The position numbers and the translations under genes were made by a program. Positions 16,881-24,910 of a stretch of DNA of 37,052 nucleotides are shown here, piece by piece. The notes under the pieces are model-generated. The model saw only the letters and a list, made by a program, of their open reading frames with translations, searched no databases and was not told where the DNA came from. Source of the stretch: an uncultured Rhodobacterales bacterium (GTDB lineage: Bacteria; Pseudomonadota; Alphaproteobacteria; Rhodobacterales; Rhodobacteraceae); assembly GCA_903845215.1 (NCBI GenBank), contig CAIMWI010000041.1, positions 1 through 37,052 on the forward strand. The letters run 5' to 3'. Each line of letters starts with the position of its first letter. The first letter of the stretch is position 1.

Positions 16881-17792
16881 TTATGCGTTCACAGGCAGGC
16901 CCGCGGCGCCGCCGTTTTCGGTGACCCATTGGGCATTGGTTTTGATGCCGCCTAGGGGGAAGAAATGCACCTGTTCGATGTTAAAGCCGGGGGTTGCTGC
17001 CTTGTGGGCGGCCAGTTCGCCGGCCACTTCGGTGGGCTCATAGGGTAACAGAAGCTTGGTCACATCCATCGCACGCTTTTGCAGCACGCGTAGCGAAGCG
17101 CCGACCCCGCAGGCGATGGCGAATTTAATCAAAGTTTGCAACTTGGCGGGCCCTGCGATGCCGATGTGGATGGGCATGGAAATGCCGGCCTCAGAAAGCT
17201 TGTTGGCCCATGCAATCACAGGGTCGGCTTCAAAGCAGAACTGGGTGGCGATGGCGAATTTGGCATCAGAGCGGTTGGCAAATGCCTGCTTCCACGCCAA
17301 AGCTTGCATCACCACCGCATCGCCCTCTTTGTCGATGTCTTTATTGCCTTCGGGGTGGCCGGCGACATGCAACCGGTCAAACCCGTCAAACAAACCGCTT
17401 TCCAACAGTTGCATCGAGGAATGGTAATCGCCGTGCGGGTTTGTCACACCACCGGCCAAAAGCAGGGCTTGGCGCACGTTCGCCTCGCCCTGATAGCGTG
17501 CGATCCAATCGGCCAGTGTCGCCTTATCTTTGATGATACGCGCGGGAAAATGCGGCATCACGTCAAAGCCTTCGCCCGCGATGCGTTTGGCGGTGGCGAC
17601 CATGTCTTCGATGGGCGTGCCTTCGATATGGGCGATGTAGACGCGCGTGCCTTTGGGCAGGATGGCGCGGAAATCTTCGATTTTCTCGGCGGTGCGGGGC
17701 ATCACCTCGATCGAATAGCCTTGCAAAAAGGCTTCCAAATCGGCGGAGGATGCCGCAGGGGCCGCATCGCGGCGAAAGTTGAACAGGGCCAT
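16881..17792 (-). CDS. Divergent methylenetetrahydrofolate reductase (MetF-like)
   Basis: Predicted to reduce methylene-THF to methyl-THF, supplying the next enzyme of the operon. The 303-residue protein keeps the barrel pattern of MTHFR: an early SIEVMPRTAEKIEDF strand in place of the usual EFFPP, THIEG-like HIEGTPIEDMVATAKRI, the LLLAGG turn and the FAIATQFCFEAD and HIGIAGPAKL segments. It is clearly divergent from E. coli MetF, so cofactor and partner may differ. I set the start at 17792 (MALFNFRR) behind AAGGACAAG; the open frame upstream overlaps the next gene and is not family-like. It lies 16 bp after the PF13769 gene. Confidence 0.8.
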   Translation of the reverse strand: MALFNFRRDAAPAASSADLEAFLQGYSIEVMPRTAEKIEDFRAILPKGTRVYIAHIEGTPIEDMVATAKRIAGEGFDVMPHFPARIIKDKATLADWIARYQGEANVRQALLLAGGVTNPHGDYHSSMQLLESGLFDGFDRLHVAGHPEGNKDIDKEGDAVVMQALAWKQAFANRSDAKFAIATQFCFEADPVIAWANKLSEAGISMPIHIGIAGPAKLQTLIKFAIACGVGASLRVLQKRAMDVTKLLLPYEPTEVAGELAAHKAATPGFNIEQVHFFPLGGIKTNAQWVTENGGAAGLPVNA

Positions 17793-17808
17793 GATCTTGT
17801 CCTTTGTG

Positions 17809-18111
17809 TCAGGCGTTTGCCCAGCCGTCGGCTGCGATGAGGGATTTAAGGCGTTCGGTGTCATAGGTCGCTTCGATCTGGGCAGCTTGGGCTTGGGCCA
17901 CCTCCATCTGCTCGCCTTCAACTGCAAAGGGTTCGGCTTTGCGCCATTCGGCCAGATAGGCATCGGCATCTTTGGCGCCGATTTTCATCGCACAGCGGTC
18001 GATGGCTTGTTCAAAGCGTTCGGTCAGCTTGACCTTGGCAGCCGCGCGGCCTTTGCCGACGATGATCTGGGCGGGGATGTCGCGCCAGTAAACGATGATA
18101 ACGTCGGGCAT
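17809..18111 (-). CDS. PF13769-type 'virulence factor' small protein
   Basis: A 100-residue protein beginning MPDVIIVYWRDIPAQIIV, which I recognise as the short domain called 'virulence factor' (PF13769). Its biochemical role is not known to me. The sequence is charged, lacks a signal peptide and carries a VKLTERFEQAIDRCAM helix followed by DADAYLAEWRKAEP. It is the first gene of the leftward operon with the MetF-like and methyltransferase genes, which suggests a role in folate-linked methyl transfer, possibly as a partner of the divergent MetF. I chose the ATG at 18111; earlier codons are not family-like. Confidence 0.75.
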   Translation of the reverse strand: MPDVIIVYWRDIPAQIIVGKGRAAAKVKLTERFEQAIDRCAMKIGAKDADAYLAEWRKAEPFAVEGEQMEVAQAQAAQIEATYDTERLKSLIAADGWANA

Positions 18112-18294
18112 AGGTGTGATTCCGATCTGAAGGCTGCGGATCCTGTGTAGCGCCAATTTGCGACAGGCGATGCCGGATTTCGACATCGCACGGCGTGGAT
18201 GCGACGGGCCTTGCCCATGCCAAGAGCGGATTGCGGGCTTGAGACTGGCAGGCTTCGGGTCTAGGATAGAACCAACCATAGATGGAGGGCGGCG

Positions 18295-19431
18295 ATGACG
18301 CCCCAGCGTCCCCGGGGGGCGGACGCAAGCGACGCGAAGGTTGACCCTGTCATGGGGGCCCTTTTGCCGGAACTGTCTGCTCCCTTACCGACTGGATCTG
18401 GCCAGCTATATGCTGCGCTGGATTTGGGAACAAATTCGTGCCGGATGCTGATTGCCCAACCCAAGGGCAGTCAGTTTTTGGTCGTGGATAGCTTTTCCAA
18501 AACTGTACAACTGGGCGCTGGCTTGGAAGCCTCGGGCAAATTGTCGCGGGCTTCGATGAACCGCACGATCCAGGCTTTGCGGATTTGCGAGAAGAAGATC
18601 GAAAAACATGGCGTCTCGCGGATGCGTTTGGTTGCAACCGAGGCCTGCCGGCGTGCAAGCAATTCCAAAGAATTCATCAAGCAGGTGCGGCGCGAAACCG
18701 GCTTGACGATTGAAATCATCGGGTCTGAAGAAGAGGCCCGATTGGCCGTGATTTCCTGTGCGCCATTGGTGCGGGCATCTTCAGAGCAAGTTTTGGTTGT
18801 CGATATTGGCGGAGGGTCAACCGAACTGGTTTGGATCGACCTGCGTCAGGTTGATCCTGATGATCGGCCCAAGTCAATTATGCGGCTGTCGTCAGGGTTT
18901 GATCGGCAGGGCTTGGGCGACGCGCGCGTGGTGGATTGGATTTCGGTTCCCCTTGGCGTGGCCACGTTGAAAGACCAGTTCATCGATGTCGAGGACGACT
19001 CGGCCCGTTTTGCGTTGATGTCGTGGTTCTTTGAAGAAAGCCTATCCACCTTTTCGCCTGCCACTGTCGTGCAGGCGCGCAAAGGCTTTCAGATTATCGG
19101 CACTTCGGGCACGGTGACCACGGTTGCGGCGTCATTTTTGGGGCTGCGGCGCTATGATCGGGCGAAAGTGGATGGATTGGTGATGTCGACCGACCAAATC
19201 GACCTTGTCATCCGCGAGTATCTGGCGCTTGGTCCTGACGGACGCAGGACAGACCCGCGCATTGGCCGTGATCGGCATACGTTGATCATGTCTGGGGCAG
19301 CCATCTTGCAGGCCTTGATGCGCATTTGGCCAACCGATCAGCTTTCTGTTGCGGATCGTGGTCTGCGCGAGGGGCTTTTATACGCACAAATGACCGCCGA
19401 TGGCGTGTTGGGAGACGGACCTTTTGCATGA
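18295..19431 (+). CDS. ppx: Exopolyphosphatase / guanosine pentaphosphatase
   Basis: Ppx/GppA phosphatase of the actin-like ATPase fold, hydrolysing polyphosphate or pppGpp. The 378 residues contain the two phosphate-binding signatures: [15 protein letters not shown] near residue 40 and [13 protein letters not shown] near 170. The connecting [11 protein letters not shown] and a C-terminal [12 protein letters not shown] are also present. It is the short form, without a C-terminal HD domain. The first 30 residues are not conserved-looking. The start follows GGAGGGCGGCG. It overlaps rlmE (ATGA), a pairing common in alphaproteobacteria. Confidence 0.92.
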   Translation: MTPQRPRGADASDAKVDPVMGALLPELSAPLPTGSGQLYAALDLGTNSCRMLIAQPKGSQFLVVDSFSKTVQLGAGLEASGKLSRASMNRTIQALRICEKKIEKHGVSRMRLVATEACRRASNSKEFIKQVRRETGLTIEIIGSEEEARLAVISCAPLVRASSEQVLVVDIGGGSTELVWIDLRQVDPDDRPKSIMRLSSGFDRQGLGDARVVDWISVPLGVATLKDQFIDVEDDSARFALMSWFFEESLSTFSPATVVQARKGFQIIGTSGTVTTVAASFLGLRRYDRAKVDGLVMSTDQIDLVIREYLALGPDGRRTDPRIGRDRHTLIMSGAAILQALMRIWPTDQLSVADRGLREGLLYAQMTADGVLGDGPFA

Positions 19432-20165
19432 CTGAAACGAATGACTCTGGCCGAGGGCGGCGCGATCTGCGGATCAAGGTTAAGACGGCAAAGGGCAGGA
19501 AGCTTTCCTCGACCCTATGGCTGGAACGCCAGTTGAACGATCCCTATGTCACCAAAGCCAAGCGCGAAGGCTATCGCGGCCGGGCGGCCTATAAGATTAT
19601 CGAATTGGACGACAAATACGGTTTTCTTAAGCCGGGCGCGCGGGTGGTGGATTTGGGCTGCGCGCCGGGGGGTTGGTGTCAGGTGGCGGTGCCGCGGGTG
19701 AATGCCTTGGGCGAAAAGGCCAATAAGCCGATTGGCACGGTTTTGGGCATTGATCTGCAAGAGATAGAACCGATCGCAGGCTGCGAGTTGCATCAATTGG
19801 ATTTTCTGGCCGATGATGCAGACGCTTTGGTGAAGGGTTGGCTGGGGGGCAGGGCGGATGTTGTGCTGTCTGATATGGCGGCCTCGGCCTCTGGCCATAA
19901 GGGCACGGATCACTTGCGCATCATCGCCTTGGTCGAGGCGGCCTTGGCTTTTGCCTTCGATGTGCTGGAAGAAGACGGCACCTTTGTTGCCAAAGTTCTG
20001 GCAGGCGGCGCGGAACTGACGATGCAAAATCAGCTGAAGAAAGCTTTTCGCAAAGTCGCCAATGTAAAGCCGCCCGCCAGTCGGGCAGATTCGTCAGAGA
20101 AATTTGTGGTGGCGCAAGGCTTTCGTCGCGCAAGTCTGGTGGATGGGCAGGATCGCGGCAGCTGA
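19428..20165 (+). CDS. rlmE: 23S rRNA 2'-O-ribose U2552 methyltransferase
   Basis: Methylates U2552 in the 23S rRNA A-loop late in 50S assembly (FtsJ/RrmJ). The 245-residue protein has the SAM motif [11 protein letters not shown] and the full catalytic tetrad: Lys56 (AAYK), Asp149 (LSDMA), Lys189 (VAKV) and Glu224 (SSEKF). The start overlaps the ppx stop; the frame also runs upstream inside ppx to 19326, which I disregard. An extra basic N-terminus of about 30 residues is typical in alphaproteobacteria. A strong terminator follows 28 bp later. Confidence 0.95.
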   Translation: MTETNDSGRGRRDLRIKVKTAKGRKLSSTLWLERQLNDPYVTKAKREGYRGRAAYKIIELDDKYGFLKPGARVVDLGCAPGGWCQVAVPRVNALGEKANKPIGTVLGIDLQEIEPIAGCELHQLDFLADDADALVKGWLGGRADVVLSDMAASASGHKGTDHLRIIALVEAALAFAFDVLEEDGTFVAKVLAGGAELTMQNQLKKAFRKVANVKPPASRADSSEKFVVAQGFRRASLVDGQDRGS

Positions 20166-20193
20166 TAGCCCCACCCTTAAGGGCCCAAAAAAC

Positions 20194-20218
20194 AAAAGGC
20201 ACCCAAGGGTGCCTTTTT
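20194..20218 (+). terminator. Intrinsic terminator after rlmE
   Basis: AAAAGGCACCC pairs perfectly with GGGTGCCTTTT around an AA loop and runs into TTTTTG. It closes the ppx-rlmE operon. Being symmetrical, it can also serve the convergent DUF882 gene, whose stop is about 20 bp away. Confidence 0.9.
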
Positions 20219-20238
20219 GTTTGTCATATTCACGCAGA

Positions 20239-20808
20239 TCAGCCACCCCAAGTGCGCACAGGGCCACAATCCATGTGAACGAAATTTGCACGGCTGTAAT
20301 GGCCGACACCGCCTGCGGCACAGGCCTCGGCGGCTTTGGCCATTTGCTTTACGCTGCGCGACGCCAAGCGCAGATCGGCAGCCATCCCTTGAACATGCAA
20401 AGAGTTCTTTGCCACACCATGCGATTCTGCGCGCAACATGGCATTGGTCTTTGGCGTGCGGTAGCCCGACAGCAGCATATAGGGTTCGTTCACGTCCAGC
20501 AGATTGTGGGTCGCCGCGATGATATCCAGATTGTGCGGGTTCATCGCAATCGTTGAATCTACCCGCAGATCGCGCATGAAATGGCTGATTTCGGCCACAA
20601 CTTCGGGGATATAAGCGCCGTCAATCCAGTAAACCGCATTAACAGATTCGCCCGAACGGCCCGAATACATATGCACGCGGCGCACATCGCCCGCACCTTT
20701 CAGAAAACCGGCTGCTTTGGAAAACGTCGGAGCTGCTACAAGGCTGGCGGCTGCAAAGATACGCAACAAACTGCGCCGTGACAGGCCTGAGTTTTCCGAA
20801 GGTATCAT
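20239..20808 (-). CDS. DUF882 / YcbK-like periplasmic M15-type peptidase
   Basis: A 189-residue exported protein of the DUF882 family, related to zinc D-Ala-D-Ala peptidases (M15) acting on peptidoglycan. The likely zinc ligands are His138 (SLHVQG), Asp145 (AADLRL) and His178 (FVHMD), and the SGYRTPKTN loop is typical. The N-terminus LSRRSLLRIFAAASLVAAP looks like a twin-arginine (Tat) signal. E. coli YcbK lies next to the L,D-transpeptidase YcbB; here the two are divergent neighbours across 349 bp, so a shared cell-wall role is likely. Confidence 0.88.
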   Translation of the reverse strand: MIPSENSGLSRRSLLRIFAAASLVAAPTFSKAAGFLKGAGDVRRVHMYSGRSGESVNAVYWIDGAYIPEVVAEISHFMRDLRVDSTIAMNPHNLDIIAATHNLLDVNEPYMLLSGYRTPKTNAMLRAESHGVAKNSLHVQGMAADLRLASRSVKQMAKAAEACAAGGVGHYSRANFVHMDCGPVRTWGG

Positions 20809-21157
20809 ATGTTAGCCCGTCCTGTTGTCGTGCCCAATATACAGCCGTGCCGGTAATTCTGATGTGCCGTTCACGATCTGCTGCGCTTTACTGACACAAG
20901 TTCGCTTTTCGCCCAACACTGAATGCAGCCCAGATCACGCAGGCAAAGGGTGATCGGCAAGAATTCGCTGAGTTGGGTGGCGAAAAGCCGCCACTTTCGA
21001 CTTTCTAGCCCTATGTGACCTTTCTGCGACAGATCGGATAATCTCGCCACTTTTGCCTTGGCGTTGTTTGCAAGAGTGGCAGTTTTTCGCTAGAGTTAGG
21101 AAACTTAAGTAAAAAGAAGGGCTGCACGTTGAAAGTAGCAGCTAAAGGGACCAAAGA
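20809..21157. promoter_or_regulatory. Divergent intergenic region, envelope genes
   Basis: This region separates the DUF882 gene from the L,D-transpeptidase. A candidate rightward promoter has TTGCAA (21068-21073) and TAGAGT (21091-21096) 17 bp apart, starting near 21103. I found no convincing gene. The sequence has GGCGAAAAG/CTTTCGAC-like partial repeats but no clear operator. Promoter call is tentative. Confidence 0.4.
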
Positions 21158-22750
21158 ATGCAAAGCAGTGCGGTGAACCGCCGGGTGGCGCTTGGCTTGA
21201 TGGGGGCGGGCTTGGCTACGGGCGCGGGACTGAACCCTGCCATGGCCGCGCTGAAGGAATTGACGACAGGTCAGTTTGACGATCCGGTGCTTGAACAGTT
21301 CTACAGCGCGCGCGCCTATGCCACGCTTTGGACAGGGCAGGGCGACGGCGCAAGGCGCAAAGCTGCTTTGCAAGCTTTTGATACGGCCGCAGATCACGCA
21401 ATGCCTGTGCCGCGTTATGATGCCAAGGCGCTGCGCAAGGCCTTTGCCTCGGCCCGAACAGAGGCCGATCTTGTCCGGCTAGAGGTGACGATGTCGACCG
21501 CGCTTTTGGCCTTTGCGCAGGATATGTCATCAGGGGTCTTGACCCCCGCCAAGATTGACGATGGCATCAAGCGCAAAATCCTGCGTCCTGACCCGCAAGC
21601 CATTCTGGCCCAAGCCGGTTCGCCTGATTTTGCCGCTTGGTTGAAAGCACTTGTGCCCACGACGCCGGTGTACAGCCGCCTGATGGCCGAAAAAATTGCG
21701 CTTGAGTCGGCGGTGGCCGCTGGAGGATATGGGCCTGCCCTGACGGCCGAGGAAATCAAGCCGGATGCCAGTACCGCAGACATCATTGCGCTGCGCGACC
21801 GTTTGATCACGCTTGGTTATTTAGACCGCTCTTTCACGCAAACCTTTGACGCCAGTTTGCACGCTGCTGTGCAGCGTTTTCAACAAAACAACGGCATCAG
21901 CCCAGATGGGGTTGTTGGCAAAGGCACGCTTGCGTGTTTGAACGCATCGGCCGAAGATCACCTAAAATCGGTGGTTGTCGCGATGGAGCGGTTGCGCTGG
22001 ATGGGGAACGCCGATCTTGGGTCGCGCCATATCTGGGTAAACCAGCCCGATTTCATGGTGAAAGTCTTCGACGAGGGGGCTGCCACCTTTGAAAGCCGCG
22101 TCGTGATTGGCAAGTTGGGCCACGACACCCAAAGCCCGGAATTTTCGGATGTGATGGAGTTCATGGTGGTCAACCCGACATGGTCGGTGCCACGCTCTAT
22201 CGTGGTGAAAGAGTATTTGCCGCAGTTTAAAGAAGACCCTTTGGCCGAATCGCAATTGCAACTGCTAGACACTGACGGCAACGTCGTTGACCGCTCGACG
22301 GTGGATTTTGCGGCCTATACGCCCGAAACCTTCCCCTATGCCCTGCGCCAGCCGCCTGAAGAGGGCAACGCTTTGGGCAAGGTGAAGTTCATGTTTCCCA
22401 ATACCTACAACATCTATTTGCACGATACGCCGACCAAGTCGCTTTTTGCCAAAGATGTGCGCGCCTTTAGCCATGGTTGTATCCGGGTCGGCTCTCCGTT
22501 TGAATTGGCGTATTTTCTGCTGGCCCGCCAAAGTGACGACCCCGAAGGCTTGTTTGCCAGCTACCTTAACACCGGAACCGAGGCCGTGCTGAACCTTCAG
22601 GCTTCTGTGCCGGTTCACTTGGTTTACTTCACCGCCTGGCCAAATGATGCGGGTGCGATGGGGTATCGACGCGACATTTATGGCCGCGACAAAAAGCTTT
22701 TCTCTGCCTTGTCAGAGGCTGGGGTGGCACTCGCGGGTATTCAAAGCTAA
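21158..22750 (+). CDS. L,D-transpeptidase (YcbB-like)
   Basis: Forms 3-3 cross-links in peptidoglycan in the periplasm. The 530-residue protein starts with an export signal that contains twin arginines (VNRRVALGLMGAGLATGAG). It then has an N-terminal scaffold domain, a peptidoglycan-binding repeat around residue 235-265 (LHAAVQRFQQNNGISPDGVVG), and a YkuD catalytic domain with the HGCIRVGSP motif and nucleophile Cys441. Length and order match the YcbB type. A short lid insertion precedes the active site. lpxD begins 35 bp downstream and is probably cotranscribed. Confidence 0.92.
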   Translation: MQSSAVNRRVALGLMGAGLATGAGLNPAMAALKELTTGQFDDPVLEQFYSARAYATLWTGQGDGARRKAALQAFDTAADHAMPVPRYDAKALRKAFASARTEADLVRLEVTMSTALLAFAQDMSSGVLTPAKIDDGIKRKILRPDPQAILAQAGSPDFAAWLKALVPTTPVYSRLMAEKIALESAVAAGGYGPALTAEEIKPDASTADIIALRDRLITLGYLDRSFTQTFDASLHAAVQRFQQNNGISPDGVVGKGTLACLNASAEDHLKSVVVAMERLRWMGNADLGSRHIWVNQPDFMVKVFDEGAATFESRVVIGKLGHDTQSPEFSDVMEFMVVNPTWSVPRSIVVKEYLPQFKEDPLAESQLQLLDTDGNVVDRSTVDFAAYTPETFPYALRQPPEEGNALGKVKFMFPNTYNIYLHDTPTKSLFAKDVRAFSHGCIRVGSPFELAYFLLARQSDDPEGLFASYLNTGTEAVLNLQASVPVHLVYFTAWPNDAGAMGYRRDIYGRDKKLFSALSEAGVALAGIQS

Positions 22751-22785
22751 TCAAGCGCAAGGCGTTTTCCTAAGCGGAGGCTGAT

Positions 22786-23883
22786 TTGGCCCATAGCATC
22801 GCAAGCATAGCCGCCGCAATCGGTGCGCCGTTTGAAGGCGCGGGGGAGTTGCTGGTGGAAGGTGCGGCAGAGCCTGCCTTTGCCAGCGCACACCAGTTGG
22901 CGCTGGCCACCAACCCAAAATATGCGGAAGGTTTGGCACAAGGGCAGGCGCGCGCCGCCTTGTTGTGGCCGGGGGCTGATTGGCGCGCCTTGGGGTTGCA
23001 GGCGGCCATCTTTGCGCCAAGAGGGCGCTTGGCTATGGCGGGCTTGACGCGCAAACTGGATGCGGGGCCTGCGATTGCGCCCGGAATTCATGCGATGACG
23101 GTGATTGACGCTTCTGCGCAGCTGGGGCCCGGGGCTGCGATTGGGCCATTTGTCAGCATTGGTGCCGGGGCTGTAATCGGCGCGCGCGCGCGTATTGCGG
23201 CACATGTCTCGATTGGGGCGGGCGCTATGGTGGGGGAAGATGCCCTTATCCTTGAGGGTGTCAGGGTTGGCGCGCGGGTGGTGATTGGGGACAGGGTTAT
23301 CTTGCAACCCGGTTGTGTGATTGGGTCAGACGGGTTCTCTTTTGTGACCCCCGAGATTTCCGGGGTCGAGGAAATTCGCGCAACCCTTGGAATAAGAAGT
23401 GAAATTCGCCACCAAGAATGGCACCGTATTCACTCGCTTGGCGCGGTTGTCTTGGGCGATGATGTCGAGGTCGGGGCCAATACCTGCATTGATCGGGGCA
23501 CGATCCGCTCTACCAAAATCGGCAGCCGTACCAAAATCGACAATCTGGCCCATATCGCCCACAACGTCGAGGTGGGCGAAGATTGTCTGATTTGCGGCAT
23601 GGTCGGGCTGGCAGGTTCAGCCCGTATCGGCAACCGCGTGGTCTTGGCCGGGCAATGCGGGGTCGGTGACAATTTGACTGTGGGCGATGATGTCATCGCA
23701 GGGGCTGCCACAAAAATCATGACCAGCACGCCTGCGGGCCGCGTCGTTTTGGGCTATCCTGCGGTGCCCATGGACAAGTCGATTGAACTGCAAAAGGCAC
23801 TGCGCCGTCTGCCGCGCCTGTCGCAACGTGTGGCGCGGCTTGAGGATCGTTTTGGAGAGCCCAGTTCCAGTGACGCAGGCTAG
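22786..23883 (+). CDS. lpxD: UDP-3-O-acylglucosamine N-acyltransferase
   Basis: Adds the second 3-hydroxyacyl chain in lipid A synthesis. The 365-residue protein has the N-terminal uridine-binding domain and a long left-handed beta-helix of hexapeptide repeats (about residues 105-320). Catalytic His259 lies in HIAHNVEVG, and the C-terminal helix LRRLPRLSQRVARLEDRF follows. The start is a TTG placed 5 bases after GGAGG; no nearby ATG fits the domain. It is outside the usual bamA-fabZ-lpxA cluster, sitting after a transpeptidase gene. The stop codon lies inside a strong hairpin. Confidence 0.93.
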   Translation: MAHSIASIAAAIGAPFEGAGELLVEGAAEPAFASAHQLALATNPKYAEGLAQGQARAALLWPGADWRALGLQAAIFAPRGRLAMAGLTRKLDAGPAIAPGIHAMTVIDASAQLGPGAAIGPFVSIGAGAVIGARARIAAHVSIGAGAMVGEDALILEGVRVGARVVIGDRVILQPGCVIGSDGFSFVTPEISGVEEIRATLGIRSEIRHQEWHRIHSLGAVVLGDDVEVGANTCIDRGTIRSTKIGSRTKIDNLAHIAHNVEVGEDCLICGMVGLAGSARIGNRVVLAGQCGVGDNLTVGDDVIAGAATKIMTSTPAGRVVLGYPAVPMDKSIELQKALRRLPRLSQRVARLEDRFGEPSSSDAG

Positions 23884-23913
23884 TGCCGCAGCTTTTGCGG
23901 TGCAGCCTGCGTC
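23872..23913 (+). terminator. Terminator hairpin containing the lpxD stop codon
   Basis: GACGCAGGCT (23872-23881) and AGCCTGCGTC (23904-23913) are perfect 10-bp arms enclosing a smaller CCGCA/TGCGG hairpin, followed by TTTCGCTT. The lpxD TAG (23881-23883) lies in the stem. It separates the convergent lpxD and ialB-like genes and can act on both strands. Confidence 0.75.
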
Positions 23914-23919
23914 TTTCGC

Positions 23920-24546
23920 TTAGTTCTTGATTTTGGCCGCCGCATCAACAATCGCCTGATGCCCTGCGGTAAACCCTTTCAGCGCGATCTTGATCACGAC
24001 GGTCTTGTTGGGGGCGGCAGCGGGAACAATGGTCATAATCGCATCCGTACCCGCTTGCAGGGCGGCAAGATCTTCCGCCGTAAATCCGACCTTGGCGACG
24101 CATCCGTTCATATCGCAGTAAGAAAACGGATAGATTTTGGCCGTTCCGGCATCAACCCCAATGCGAAGATTGGCGGTTAGCAGGGTTTCCAAAGGGGCTA
24201 GAACATTTGCCCCCAAAACGGCCTGTGAACCCGGTTGCAGGGTAAAGAAACTGATTTCTGCGACAGGATTGCCGGTGTCATCTTTAAGAAGTTGGTACAA
24301 TTGGCACGGGTCAGCACCATCTGATTTTTTCACGCAGCGCTGGTCCCAAGCATCAAACTTGGCGGCCAGATAGATGCCGCCCAGTTGGGCTGTGGCTTGA
24401 TCGGGAATGCCATCGGGTACGCCCATGGCCAATCCATCCGCGGGGGCTGTTGTTGCGGTAGTTTGCGCCAGTGCAGGAAGCGATGCGCCGCAAAGGGCGG
24501 CGGATAAGCCGAGTCCCAAGGCAAGGCGGGCGAGGGTGCGGGTCAT
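23920..24546 (-). CDS. Invasion-associated locus B (IalB)-like exported protein
   Basis: A 208-residue periplasmic protein with a clear signal peptide (MTRTLARLALGLGLSAALCG.., cleavage near LPALA-QT). The mature part fits the IalB family: the KFDAWDQRCVKK start, a DPCQLYQLL cysteine, a FSYCDMNGC pair and repeated beta strands, so two disulfides are likely. IalB was named in Bartonella, but family members are common in free-living alphaproteobacteria and their function is unknown. The start at 24546 has AAGGATAG upstream. It is convergent with lpxD. Confidence 0.85.
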   Translation of the reverse strand: MTRTLARLALGLGLSAALCGASLPALAQTTATTAPADGLAMGVPDGIPDQATAQLGGIYLAAKFDAWDQRCVKKSDGADPCQLYQLLKDDTGNPVAEISFFTLQPGSQAVLGANVLAPLETLLTANLRIGVDAGTAKIYPFSYCDMNGCVAKVGFTAEDLAALQAGTDAIMTIVPAAAPNKTVVIKIALKGFTAGHQAIVDAAAKIKN

Positions 24547-24910
24547 ATGTCTATCCTTGAAGATGCGCCGAAGGGTGCGATGCGTTTGCCATACCATAGG
24601 CGGCGCGAGCCGTCAGGTCACAAAACAGTTTGCTTTTGCACGTGGCGGCAGTGTCTTTTCGCCCAACAAACAAACATGGCCGCATCAAAAGAAAAAAGGG
24701 CCGAAACGCGACCCTTTCTCCTTTATTTTTTGCTCCCTGTCGGACTGGCCGACTTCATTGCGAATATGATTATGTCTGTTTTACATCTTGGTCAACACGG
24801 TTTTGTGACAGGCGCTGGCAAAACCTTGCATCGGGTGCAATCCTTCAGCTTTGGTCGTTTCATCCAGAACCAATGCGCAGATATCCGCGCTTTAGCTTCG
24901 GTTTTGACGG
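24547..24910. other. Intergenic region between ialB-like and corC-like genes
   Basis: Beyond the terminator at 24691-24718 this 364-base stretch shows no supported gene. A 127-codon frame on the plus strand spans the whole gap, but it reads through the terminator, has no ribosome site and ends inside the corC-like gene, so I consider it chance. Confidence 0.5.
24691..24718 (-). terminator. Intrinsic terminator of the corC-xerD operon
   Basis: On the minus strand AAAGGGTCG pairs with CGGCCCTTT (one G-U) and is followed by a T-rich run (TTTTTTCTTTTG). It lies 190-220 bp beyond the corC-like stop and would end the leftward operon. A T-rich stretch also follows on the plus strand. Confidence 0.75.

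Noticed and set aside
18112-18294. SAM- or SAH-type riboswitch ahead of the one-carbon operon
   Set aside because: I looked for known conserved riboswitch cores in the leader on the minus strand and saw none; only ordinary divergent spacer sequence.
23920-24546. Virulence role for the IalB-like protein
   Set aside because: The family is widespread in free-living alphaproteobacteria and nothing around the gene suggests host invasion.
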